From Motiliproteus sp036961355 (lineage in GTDB: Bacteria > Pseudomonadota > Gammaproteobacteria > Pseudomonadales > Balneatricaceae): 64,000 nucleotides of DNA. A program made the position numbers and the translations under genes. Shown in pieces: positions 27,225 to 35,555 of the stretch. The DNA is taken from NCBI GenBank assembly GCA_036961355.1, contig JBALVL010000010.1, positions 1 through 64,000 of the forward strand, read 5' to 3'. Under the pieces are notes generated by a model. It saw only the letters and a list, made by a program, of their open reading frames with translations. It made no database searches and was not told the origin of the DNA. Within the stretch, counting starts at the first letter, position 1; each line of letters opens with the position of its first letter.

Positions 27225-28156
27225 TGGCCGTAAACGTCTCGCAGAATGACATCGGCACCCTGATTCAGTAACTCCTCGGCTAATTGTATCCCCAGAGCTT
27301 CGCAATCTGCTGCCGGACCGCGAATTTCGGCACGCAGTACCTTGGAGCCGTCAGGACGGCCGACCAGGCCACGCAGGTAGATTTGATCACCGGCATCGTT
27401 AAGCGTGGCGAATGCGCCGATCGGCACCTGGCAGCCGCCTTCAAGACGCTTATTCATTGCTCGCTCGGCCAATACACAATAGGCGCTGGGCTGGTGGTGC
27501 AGAACCTGTAGCAGGTCGATAACGCGCTGGTCATCGGTGCGACATTCGACACCAACAGCTCCCTGTCCTCCGGCGGGCAGGCTGACGGTATCAGGGATTT
27601 GAGATTTGATCCGATCGGCCATTTTCAGTCGGATCAGCCCAGCCGAGGCCAGAATAATGGCGTCGTAGTCACCGGCATCGAGCTTGGCCAGCCGGGTGTT
27701 GACGTTTCCGCGCAGGAAATTGATTTTCAGGTCCGGACGCCTTTCGCGCAGCTGGGTTTCACGACGCAAGCTGGATGTGCCGACGATCGCGCCTTGTGGC
27801 AGCTCGTCGAGGCTGTTGTAAGTGTTGCTAACAAAAGCATCGGTCGGTGTCTCGCGCTCGCAGATGATCGCCAGATCGAGCCCTTTGGGGAACTCCATCG
27901 GTACGTCTTTCATCGAGTGCACCGCGATATCGGTTTCGTTGGCCAACAACGAGTGCTCCAGCTCTTTGACAAACAGCCCCTTGCCACCAACTTTGGCAAG
28001 CGGCACGTCGAGGATCTTGTCGCCGCGCGAGACCATACTGTGTAGCTCGACTTTCAAGCCTGGGTGGGCGGCCTCCAGCTCGGCTTTGATGAATTCGGCC
28101 TGCCACATAGCGAGCGGGCTTTTACGGGTGGCGATGCGGATCAGGTTGTCGCTCAT
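27221..28156 (-). CDS. hemC: Hydroxymethylbilane synthase (porphobilinogen deaminase)
   Basis: HemC polymerises four porphobilinogen units into hydroxymethylbilane. The 311-residue protein begins MSDNLIRIATRKSPLAMWQ; it contains HSMKDVPMEFPKGLDL, GTSSLRRETQL with substrate-binding arginines, RGNVNTRLAKLD, and the cysteine that carries the dipyrromethane cofactor in RLEGGCQVPIGAF. The frame is open up to 28225, but the ATG at 28156 is the family start. hemC-hemD-hemX-hemY form one leftward unit, divergent from argH. Confidence 0.97.
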   Translation of the reverse strand: MSDNLIRIATRKSPLAMWQAEFIKAELEAAHPGLKVELHSMVSRGDKILDVPLAKVGGKGLFVKELEHSLLANETDIAVHSMKDVPMEFPKGLDLAIICERETPTDAFVSNTYNSLDELPQGAIVGTSSLRRETQLRERRPDLKINFLRGNVNTRLAKLDAGDYDAIILASAGLIRLKMADRIKSQIPDTVSLPAGGQGAVGVECRTDDQRVIDLLQVLHHQPSAYCVLAERAMNKRLEGGCQVPIGAFATLNDAGDQIYLRGLVGRPDGSKVLRAEIRGPAADCEALGIQLAEELLNQGADVILRDVYGQ

Positions 28157-28486
28157 GATAGGGTCTCGTCTAACCGGGCAGTAGCTGCACACGTCATTGG
28201 ATAAATAGCTTGATAAAAACAGCACGGAGTGTACCAGAATGGCGCGTACACTACAGCGTAGCTCGGTCCAAACTGCGCTTGTTTGAAGCCGTTTTTATTG
28301 TTGATTGATCTGTATTAATTTTTGGACTGGATGACTCTGGATCGAGGTTTGAAAGCGTTACTCATGGGTCTGAGGTTGAGTCGTTTTCTGGCGTCGCGAA
28401 GAGCAGGGTCGACATGTATAATACGCGCCTTAGGATTTTTCATCCGTCCGTTACGGCAATGAACAGCAGGAAATCAGGCAACCATT
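28157..28486 (+). promoter_or_regulatory. hemC/argH divergent promoter region
   Basis: This 330-base gap has no gene and must carry promoters for both neighbours. For argH a perfect -10 hexamer TATAAT lies at 28417-28422, about 65 bases before the ATG. No good -35 box is seen at the right distance, so an activator or an upstream element may be needed. For hemC I could not pick a single promoter with confidence. Confidence 0.5.
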
Positions 28487-29878
28487 ATGTCCAACACTAA
28501 CCAGCAGTGGGGTGGTCGTTTCAGCGAAGCCACCGACGCCTTTGTGGCACGTTTTACCGCTTCCGTTGATTTTGATCAGCGGATGTACCGTCAGGATATC
28601 CAAGGCTCGGTGGCACATGCCAAGATGCTGGCAAAGGTCGGCGTGCTGACTGCCGAGGAGCGTGATCAGATTCTCGACGGCCTGCAGCAGGTGATGGAAG
28701 AGATCGAAAGCGGGGAGTTCGAGTGGTCGGTAGCGTTAGAAGATGTTCACATGAATATCGAAGCGGCGCTGACCGAGAAGATCGGCATCACCGGCAAGAA
28801 GCTACACACCGGTCGTTCACGTAACGATCAGGTGGCGACCGATATTCGGCTTTATCTGCGTGATGAGATGCGGGTAATCCTGTCCGAGCTGAATCGTTTA
28901 CAGCAAGGGCTATTGGATGTGGCCGAACGCGAAGCCGATACCATCATGCCTGGATTTACCCACCTGCAGACTGCCCAGCCGGTTACCTTTGGTCACCATC
29001 TGTTGGCTTGGTTCGAGATGCTGCAGCGCGACTATGGGCGGATGGAAGACTGCCTTAAACGGGTCAATGTCTTGCCACTGGGGGCTGCCGCACTGGCGGG
29101 CACGACGTATCCGATCGATCGGCATTACACTGCCGAACTGCTCGGCTTTGATCGTCCCAGCGAGAACTCGCTAGATTCGGTTAGCGACCGGGATTTCGCC
29201 ATCGAATTCTGCGCCGCTGCCAGCTTGGTGATGACCCATCTGTCGCGCGCGTCGGAAGAGCTGGTGTTGTGGACCTCAGCACAGTTCAATTTTATCGACC
29301 TGCCGGATCGTTTCTGCACCGGTTCATCGATCATGCCGCAGAAGAAAAATCCGGACGTGCCTGAGCTGGTTCGCGGTAAGAGCGGTCGCGTTACCGGCCA
29401 TCTCATGTCGTTGTTGATGCTGATGAAATCACAGCCGTTGGCATATAACAAAGACAACCAGGAAGACAAGGAGCCACTGTTCGATGTGATCGACACGCTG
29501 CAGGGTTGTTTGCGTGCTTATGCCGACATGATTCCGGCGATTACGTCCAACAAAGAAGTCATGCGCGAAGCCGCCTTGCGTGGTTTCTCCACCGCCACCG
29601 ATCTGGCCGATTACCTGGTGCGTAACGGTGTTGCCTTCCGCGATGCCCACGAAATTGTTGGCAAATCGGTGGCTTACGGTATCGAGCAGAATAAAGATCT
29701 CGGTGAGATGAGTTTGCAGGAGCTGAACCAGTTCTCTGACGTTATCACTGAGGATGTGTTCGAGGTGTTAACGCTTGAGGGCTCGGTCTCCGCCCGTGAT
29801 CATATTGGTGGAACAGCACCGAATCAGGTGCGCGCTGCAGCTGCCCGGGCTCGTGACGTGTTGGCTGCGCGGGCGTAA
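28487..29878 (+). CDS. argH: Argininosuccinate lyase
   Basis: ArgH splits argininosuccinate into arginine and fumarate in the last step of arginine synthesis. The 463-residue protein has the fumarase/aspartase-superfamily signature GSSIMPQKKNPD with the catalytic serine in the flexible loop, and the TGRSRNDQVATDIRLYLRD and GFTHLQTAQPVTFGHHL blocks. It is monocistronic, ending in a strong terminator, and diverges from hemC, the same layout as in Pseudomonas. Confidence 0.98.
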   Translation: MSNTNQQWGGRFSEATDAFVARFTASVDFDQRMYRQDIQGSVAHAKMLAKVGVLTAEERDQILDGLQQVMEEIESGEFEWSVALEDVHMNIEAALTEKIGITGKKLHTGRSRNDQVATDIRLYLRDEMRVILSELNRLQQGLLDVAEREADTIMPGFTHLQTAQPVTFGHHLLAWFEMLQRDYGRMEDCLKRVNVLPLGAAALAGTTYPIDRHYTAELLGFDRPSENSLDSVSDRDFAIEFCAAASLVMTHLSRASEELVLWTSAQFNFIDLPDRFCTGSSIMPQKKNPDVPELVRGKSGRVTGHLMSLLMLMKSQPLAYNKDNQEDKEPLFDVIDTLQGCLRAYADMIPAITSNKEVMREAALRGFSTATDLADYLVRNGVAFRDAHEIVGKSVAYGIEQNKDLGEMSLQELNQFSDVITEDVFEVLTLEGSVSARDHIGGTAPNQVRAAAARARDVLAARA

Positions 29879-29909
29879 CCTGAACCGTCGTACAGCGACA
29901 TAGAAAAGG

Positions 29910-29941
29910 GGGGCTGAGTTGTGAAACTCAGCCCCTTTTTT
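29910..29941 (+). terminator. Intrinsic terminator after argH
   Basis: A perfect 11-bp stem GGGGCTGAGTT/AACTCAGCCCC with a GTGA tetraloop is followed by six T residues. The A-run before the stem makes it useful in both directions for the convergent gcvR-like gene. Confidence 0.94.
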
Positions 29942-30014
29942 GTTAGTACGGTTGGTGTAAGTGTAAGACAGTTAACGCCATCTTAAACTAACGTGCTTTA
30001 AATCTAACGTGCTT

Positions 30015-30533
30015 TCAATCTAGCGTAATATCGACCATCAGATCCGAGGCGATCGCCTCCAGTGCATCTTGCAGGTCGTCGATGTCGGCACCGGCGGGCA
30101 TTAGCAACGAGGCTTGCGCCTTGAATAATTGCTCGGCTGACATCGAGCCGCTGACCACTTCGGTGGTCAGCTCTTCGACGCTGATGCCGCGGGCGGCAAG
30201 CGCGCGGGAGATATCACGGACGATGCCTGGCTTGTCGTGGCCGACCAGCTCTAGTGTGAGTGCGGTTCCCGCCGCAGGGCTGATGCTGGCGCTTGATTCA
30301 GTGATCACGCTGACGTTCAGGCCTTGTTCGGAGAGCTTGTCGAGCGCCGCCAGTAGCGAGTCGACGCGATTGGTATCAGCGGTAGCGATCAGGATTCCGG
30401 CGAATTGGCCCGCCAGGCGCGACATGCTGCTCTGTTGCCAGTTAGCTTGGTGCTCTGCTAGCGTGGTTGCCAACAGTTCAACCAGCCCAGGTTTATCGGG
30501 GCCGATGGTGGTCAGAATCAAAGATGTTTTCAT
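30015..30533 (-). CDS. GcvR-like double ACT-domain protein
   Basis: The 172-residue protein consists of two ACT domains: residues 1-80 (LILTTIGPDKPGLVELLATT) and about 92-172 (LELVGHDKPGIVRDISRAL), without an enzyme domain. This is the plan of GcvR, which binds GcvA and represses the glycine cleavage operon when glycine is low. In Pseudomonas-like genomes such proteins often have other or unknown targets, so I give no firm symbol. A gcvH gene is 12 kb away in this window. It faces argH tail-to-tail and diverges from the AEC transporter. Confidence 0.82.
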   Translation of the reverse strand: MKTSLILTTIGPDKPGLVELLATTLAEHQANWQQSSMSRLAGQFAGILIATADTNRVDSLLAALDKLSEQGLNVSVITESSASISPAAGTALTLELVGHDKPGIVRDISRALAARGISVEELTTEVVSGSMSAEQLFKAQASLLMPAGADIDDLQDALEAIASDLMVDITLD

Positions 30534-30791
30534 GGTGGTGTACTCGTCAGACGGGGCAGTTGTCGGTAACAGCGCAACTTCATCTCAGGCGCTAATCATT
30601 GCATTCTATGCCGGTGCAGGTGTTGGTCGCAATGGCAGTGTTGCTGTTGTCTTGGCCGTTGTTTTATTGTGCTGCTGTTATCATTACTGGTTAGCTTACT
30701 CGCAGTAAATATAGCTGCTATAGAACACTAAGCGGTATACCACTGTCGCGATTTATTAACGGACGATCAACCAGGTCGACAAAAGGACGTT

Positions 30792-31736
30792 ATGAACGAG
30801 TTGTTTTTGATCTTGGCAGCGCTGGGGCCGGTTTTTGCATTAGTTGCACTCGGCGCAGGTTTTAGGGTGATAAATTTTCCGGCGGCGGAGTTTTGGCCAT
30901 TGGCCGAACGATTTACCTACTATCTGCTCTTTCCAGTGCTGTTGGTGTTGAAGATATCTACCGCCGAGCTACCTCAGCAGGGGGTTGGTAGTGTGGTTAT
31001 GGCGTTGTTGGCCTTGTTGCTATTGACCTCCGTTGCTTCTTTGCTGCTGTCTCGGTTGCTGGATCTAAAACCGCCACAACAAAGCTCCTTGTTTCAGGGT
31101 GGAGTGCGGTTCAATACCTATGTTGGCTTGGCGGCAGCTGTGGAGCTGTTTGGCGAGCCCGGACTCTTATGGGGTGCGCTATTTCTTGGTTTGATGATCC
31201 CGTTGGTTAACGTGGTTTGCGTGGCGGTATTCATCGTTTCGGGGAGTAGCAATCAGGGGTGGCGGGGGTTAGGGCTGTCGCTGCTGAAGAACCCGCTGAT
31301 TTTGGCGTGCCTGTTAGGCGGCGGGTTGAATTTGTCGGGTATCGGTATGCCATCACCTTTAATCCCGGTGCTGGGATTGTTGGGCCAGATGGCGCTGCCA
31401 TTAGGTCTGCTGGCTGTTGGTGTTGGTCTCGACCTGAAGGTGCTGCGCGGCGGTGGTTCGACGCTGTGGGGAGCCTGTGGCTTGAAGCTGCTGTTGTCGC
31501 CCCTACTTTTTTTATTATTGGCGCACCTGTTGTCGCTGCCGGTTGAAGCGACCTCGGTGCTGTTGATCTTTGCAGCGCTTCCTACCGCTTCCTCGGCTTA
31601 TATCCTGGCAAGGCAGATGGGCGGTGATGCACCGTTGATGGCAGGCATTATTACCGTACAAACGTTATTGGCGATGGTCACGATACCGCTGCTGCTGAGT
31701 GCGGTTGGGTGGGCCGGATTAGTCAGCTTACCGTGA
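30792..31736 (+). CDS. AEC-family (auxin efflux carrier-like) transporter
   Basis: The 314-residue integral membrane protein has about ten hydrophobic helices arranged in the AEC pattern, with the N-terminal FYY-like segment ERFTYYLLFPVLLVLKIS, the central FQGGVRFNTYVGLAAA motif and the late FAALPTASSAYILARQMGGDA motif. Bacterial AEC members move malate, other organic acids or unknown solutes, using ion gradients. An AAGGAC lies before the ATG. The substrate cannot be predicted from sequence alone. Confidence 0.9.
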   Translation: MNELFLILAALGPVFALVALGAGFRVINFPAAEFWPLAERFTYYLLFPVLLVLKISTAELPQQGVGSVVMALLALLLLTSVASLLLSRLLDLKPPQQSSLFQGGVRFNTYVGLAAAVELFGEPGLLWGALFLGLMIPLVNVVCVAVFIVSGSSNQGWRGLGLSLLKNPLILACLLGGGLNLSGIGMPSPLIPVLGLLGQMALPLGLLAVGVGLDLKVLRGGGSTLWGACGLKLLLSPLLFLLLAHLLSLPVEATSVLLIFAALPTASSAYILARQMGGDAPLMAGIITVQTLLAMVTIPLLLSAVGWAGLVSLP

Positions 31737-31914
31737 CTATTGAACGACGGAACAAGGGCTGAACATAATGTCCAATGTCAATTTTGCAATTCTTATCTAT
31801 TCTGTCAGAAGGTGTCTGGATCAGTGATGTTGTTGCCGCGGATGGGATTGAAGGCGTTGTAGGCTGTTGTTGTTCCGATTTGGTGTCACAAACGATAGTT
31901 GCCGGAGGGCCGTT

Positions 31915-32091
31915 GTGTTTGAAAAACCTGAATTTCCGGTGCTGCTGTTTGTCGCTGCGTTACTGTTTTTTGGTTGGCCGTTGATGGAGATCGCAAGGAT
32001 GTTGCCTCCAATGGGGCGGCTGGTTTATTTCTTCGGTATCTGGGCAGTGGTGGTGGGATTTAACTTTTTTCTGTTCCACCGGACTCGGTAA
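31915..32091 (+). CDS. Two-TM micro-protein preceding the SLC5 sensor
   Basis: This 58-residue protein starts at a GTG with a strong GGAGGG five bases upstream. Two hydrophobic segments (about residues 8-23, VLLFVAALLFFGWPLM; 35-53, GRLVYFFGIWAVVVGFNFF) flank a short MEIARMLPPM loop, and the C-terminus is basic (HRTR). It ends six bases before the SLC5-STAC-GAF gene. Pseudomonas encodes a small protein, CbrX, translationally coupled to the SLC5-type sensor kinase CbrA; this gene could be an equivalent, but that rests on position and size, not on recognised homology. Confidence 0.75.
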   Translation: MFEKPEFPVLLFVAALLFFGWPLMEIARMLPPMGRLVYFFGIWAVVVGFNFFLFHRTR

Positions 32092-32097
32092 GCAACG

Positions 32098-34704
32098 ATG
32101 TTTGCTACCAGTACCGTCTTCTTAACGTTTTTGGCCTATATGGCGATTCTGTTTGGAATCGCTCAGCTGGTAGAGCGTACCCCCAAACTTTCTGCTTATC
32201 TTGCGGCCCGCCCCTGGGTTTATGCCCTGTCTATCACTGTTTACTGCACCTCCTGGACCTTTTACGGCAGCGTGGGGCTGGCCTCTAGAGAGGGGTTGGC
32301 TTTTCTGCCGACCTATCTGGGGCCGACCCTGATGATCGGGTTGTGGTGGGTGGTGTTGCGTAAAATCGTGCGGATCAAAGAGCAGCGAAGTATCACCAGC
32401 ATCGCAGACTTCATCTCGGCACGATATAACCGTTCGCAAGGGGTGGCGATCATCGTCACCCTGATCGCGCTGCTGGGTACGGTGCCTTATATCTCGATCC
32501 AATTAAAAGCGGTGGTGACCAGTTTTAGCATTATTACTGGCGGTTCAACCACGGATCTTGACTGGGGAGGATTGGGTTTTTGGGCCAGTGTATTGTTGAT
32601 CGCCTTTACGGTGCTGTTTGGTGCCCGACGGCTGGATCCGACCGAACGTCACCAGGGGATGATGACGGCCCTGGCGGTAGAATGTGTGGTTAAGCTAGTG
32701 GCTTTCTTGTCTGTCGGAATCTTCGCCACCTACGGCTTGCATGACGGTGTTGGTGAACTGCTGGCCGCGTTACCCGCTGCTGACCTGGATCAGTTGACCC
32801 GTGTCGGTAGTGGTGAGACCGCAGCCTACACCCGTTGGATGACCGTGTTGTTTGTGTCGATGGCCGGTATCTTGTTTCTGCCGAGACAGTTCCATACCGC
32901 CGTGGTAGAAAATTGTAATGAACAGCATATTCGAACGGCGATCTGGCTGGTGCCCGCCTTTATGTTGTTAATCAGTTTATTCGTCGTGCCTTTGGCAGCG
33001 GCAGGGCGGGTGGCAGGGCTGCCACCGGCGATGTCGGATTTTTATGTGTTGTTGATCCCGTTGCAGGCGGAGCAGCAGGGGCTTTCTGTGCTGGTTTTTC
33101 TGGGCGGACTTGCGGCTGCGACCGGTATGATTATCGTCAGTTCGGTGACGCTGGCAACGATGAGTACCAACCATCTGTTGGTGCCTGTGCTTAACCGGTT
33201 TGAATCGTTGCACCCGTTAAAACGTTACCTGCTACAAGCGCGCTGGGTCTGTATTGCCGGGGTTATCCTGGTGAGTTACCTGTTCGCTCGTGAGCTGACG
33301 GAGGGGCGAAGTCTTGCCAATATTGGCATGCTGGGCTTTTGTGCGGCGCTGCAGTTTGTTCCGGTTATCTTTGGTGGTTTGTTTTGGATTAAAGGTAACA
33401 AGGCTGGTGCATTGATGGGGCTGGGGCTGGGCTTTGGGGTCTGGTTTTATACCCTGATGGTACCGCTGCTGGCACAGGCTGGCACCTTACCGATATCGTT
33501 GCTGACCGATGGTCCGTGGCAGCAGGGATGGCTTCGCCCCGAGGCCTTATTTGGTATGGACCGTTTTGACTCGGTGACCCATTCCGCCTTTTGGTCGCTG
33601 TTTTTTAATTCTGCAGCCTATCTGTTGGGATCGGTTTTATTACCGCAAAAAGAATCTGAATTTGAATTAGCCAATAGCTATGTTCATGCGTTGCGGTTTG
33701 ATAATCGCGGAGAGGTGGTTGATCACTGCGGTACTGAACATATTAACCGGGCCGAAAAAGCGGCTGAAGCGCAGTCGCTATTAGAGCACTATTTCAGCCA
33801 TAAAATCGCCCGCGGAAAGGTACGGCAGATCACCGAAGGGCTAGGGTTGTTATCTAAGGATGCGATCTCAGCGGCGGAATTGTTGCGCTTTCAGCGCGAG
33901 CTGGAGCGTGTTCTTGCCGGCAGTATTGGTACTGCGGCAGCACACAAAGCGATGCGTCAGAATCTCAGTTATTCTGAAGTTGAAAGCGAGCAGCTTAGCC
34001 ATGCTTATGCGGAGATTTTAGCCAACCTGAAACTGAGTCCGGATGAGCTGATGGAGCGACTCAGCTACTTTGAGGAGCGGGATCGGATTCAACGAGAACA
34101 CACCGTGGCATTGGAGCAGCGGGTGGCCGAGCGTGAGCAGGAGATACAGGCGCGCCGCCGCGTAGAAACCAAACTTGAGCAGATAGTACAGTCGCAACAA
34201 CTGTTGAATGAAGTGTTGAGGATTACGCTTGAACCGTTGCCATTAGAAGAAGCGCTGCTGCGGTCGTTGGATCTGGTTAGTCGTTGCAGCTGGCTGCCGG
34301 TTGAGCCAAAGGGGGGGATCTTTCTGGCAAATACCGACAACGAACAACTGGAGTTATTCGTTCACCTGGGGTTGGATCCGCAAGTGCAAGCGCTCTGTCG
34401 ACGGGTCGACTATGGCTACTGTATCTGCGGTATGGCCGCAAAAAATCAAAACCTGATATTTACTGATCGGGTTGATGGCTATCACGGCACCCACTATGAA
34501 GGGATGACCCCGCATGGGCATTATGCGATCCCTATTGAATATGAAGGTAAATTATTGGCGGTAATGGTGCTCTACCTGCACGAAGGTCATCGACATACAG
34601 AAGATGAGATCGATTTTCTCGAAGCGATCGCCAACGCCTTGGGTGGTTTGATTCAACGCAAACAAACCGAAGACGTATTACATAGTCAAAAGCGTGAAAC
34701 TTAG
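32098..34704 (+). CDS. SLC5-STAC-GAF membrane sensor without a kinase domain
   Basis: The 868-residue protein has a sodium/solute symporter-like membrane domain with about 13 helices (residues 1-520), a STAC-like linker (about 560-620, SLLEHYFSHKIARGKVRQI), a charged coiled coil (about 640-700, VALEQRVAEREQEIQARRR) and a C-terminal GAF domain (about 705-860, YGYCICGMAAKNQNLIF). The first half resembles CbrA/CrbS-type sensor kinases, which normally continue into PAS, HisKA, HATPase and often receiver domains. Here the stop follows directly after the GAF domain (QRKQTEDVLHSQKRET), and I find no kinase or receiver continuation in any frame of the following DNA. It may signal through a partner or be a truncated relic. 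Confidence 0.88.
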   Translation: MFATSTVFLTFLAYMAILFGIAQLVERTPKLSAYLAARPWVYALSITVYCTSWTFYGSVGLASREGLAFLPTYLGPTLMIGLWWVVLRKIVRIKEQRSITSIADFISARYNRSQGVAIIVTLIALLGTVPYISIQLKAVVTSFSIITGGSTTDLDWGGLGFWASVLLIAFTVLFGARRLDPTERHQGMMTALAVECVVKLVAFLSVGIFATYGLHDGVGELLAALPAADLDQLTRVGSGETAAYTRWMTVLFVSMAGILFLPRQFHTAVVENCNEQHIRTAIWLVPAFMLLISLFVVPLAAAGRVAGLPPAMSDFYVLLIPLQAEQQGLSVLVFLGGLAAATGMIIVSSVTLATMSTNHLLVPVLNRFESLHPLKRYLLQARWVCIAGVILVSYLFARELTEGRSLANIGMLGFCAALQFVPVIFGGLFWIKGNKAGALMGLGLGFGVWFYTLMVPLLAQAGTLPISLLTDGPWQQGWLRPEALFGMDRFDSVTHSAFWSLFFNSAAYLLGSVLLPQKESEFELANSYVHALRFDNRGEVVDHCGTEHINRAEKAAEAQSLLEHYFSHKIARGKVRQITEGLGLLSKDAISAAELLRFQRELERVLAGSIGTAAAHKAMRQNLSYSEVESEQLSHAYAEILANLKLSPDELMERLSYFEERDRIQREHTVALEQRVAEREQEIQARRRVETKLEQIVQSQQLLNEVLRITLEPLPLEEALLRSLDLVSRCSWLPVEPKGGIFLANTDNEQLELFVHLGLDPQVQALCRRVDYGYCICGMAAKNQNLIFTDRVDGYHGTHYEGMTPHGHYAIPIEYEGKLLAVMVLYLHEGHRHTEDEIDFLEAIANALGGLIQRKQTEDVLHSQKRET

Positions 34705-35118
34705 CTGTAAACGCGAATCGGGGAAATCGCCCCAAACCCTCCCCGGTTATGTTTCTCCCTAGTATCTCTTTTAAGATAGTGGCGTTGTCACATCGATGCC
34801 GGCTTGCAAATTTAGATCACCTCAGGTGTTTATAGACAGTTATAAACGCTGAAGAGTATGTTTCTGCCAGAGATGATGGCGCTTGTTAATATGAATGTTA
34901 TTGGTGATTAATAGCCGTTGATTGAATATTTAGATGGTCTTGATGACTTGTGAAAATTGGTCAATTATTTTCTGCGATAATTGAATAGCTTAATGTTTTT
35001 TTAATTTCCTCTGGGCTCCTGTAAGTGCATATATTAAATGGAGGGCTTGCAAAAAAATCTTAATGTGCGATCCTTGTGCGGTTTTTAATCAACCACGTTT
35101 GCAAAGATATATTCTGTG
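34705..35118 (+). other. AT-rich intergenic stretch
   Basis: No gene is seen in these 414 bases. The DNA turns noticeably richer in A and T than the flanking genes from about 34780 on. A short GGGG/CCCC hairpin (34720-34733) lies just after the sensor stop but lacks a T-run. An isolated GGAGGG at 35041-35046 precedes only a 13-codon frame. The region probably holds the promoter of the micro-ORF that follows. Confidence 0.45.
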
Positions 35119-35244
35119 ATGAAAAAAGGCCCTGATCTAATTTTAATTCTGGTATTTGTTTTTGTTGTCGGATTTGCTGTCACCGGAGTAAGTAAAACCG
35201 GTTTTGCGTCAGCTTCGATTTCACAAAGCCTAATCCAGAAATAA
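35119..35244 (+). CDS. Possible 41-residue single-TM micro-protein
   Basis: An ATG opens a 41-codon frame whose product is a textbook small membrane peptide: a short basic start (MKKGPD), one strongly hydrophobic helix (residues 7-24, LILILVFVFVVGFAVTGV) and a polar tail (SKTGFASASISQSLIQK). It ends in TAA and is directly followed by a small hairpin (35246-35261, arms ACTTCC/GGAAGT). An in-frame GTG precedes the ATG. No good Shine-Dalgarno sequence is visible, which lowers confidence. I do not recognise the family. Confidence 0.5.
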   Translation: MKKGPDLILILVFVFVVGFAVTGVSKTGFASASISQSLIQK

Positions 35245-35555
35245 CGACTTCCTTGCGGAAGTGGTATCTCAATCACCGTTCAGGTGAGGCAGCGTTACTC
35301 TCTTTTATAAATACCGTACCTTGTTGCTTCAAAGGCTATCCCTTGTTGGCATTTTCCTGTGCACGCTTTGATCAAGCTCAATGGCTAATCTGCGATTAGC
35401 TGAGCCTGTTATGTCACTTCGCCGTTGTGGGTAAAAGAAATACTCAACCCTTTCTTGTTGAATTCAGGGTCTAAGGACCGCACCTAAATGCGGTCAGTGT
35501 ACTTCAGGCGGATATATGCAAGTGTTTTTCTGAGGGCTTATCGAGATTCAGAAAC
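35245..35555. other. Intergenic region with several stem-loops
   Basis: No gene is seen. Three perfect inverted repeats are present: ACTTCC/GGAAGT (35246-35261), GCTAATC/GATTAGC (35384-35400, loop TGC, extended by CTCA/TGAG across a bulge) and GACCGCA/TGCGGTC (35476-35495). None is followed by a T-run on either strand. A spacer between two convergent genes rarely needs three structured hairpins, so a small RNA or the decayed end of an older element should be considered. Confidence 0.4.

Noticed and set aside
34705..34800. Kinase-domain remnant behind the SLC5-STAC-GAF gene
   Set aside because: I read all three forward frames after the stop codon and found no HisKA, HATPase or receiver motif.
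35085..35276. 63-codon leftward open frame antisense to the 41-codon micro-ORF
   Set aside because: The plus-strand frame gives a clear membrane peptide, while this one has mixed composition and no start signal.
35367..35380. Second FNR-like sequence TTGAT-CAAG-CTCAA
   Set aside because: One half-site is mismatched and no gene starts downstream on either strand.
35430..35500. Transposase fragment in the hairpin-rich gap
   Set aside because: A short leftward frame of about 24 codons is open there, but it is too short and carries no recognisable transposase motif.
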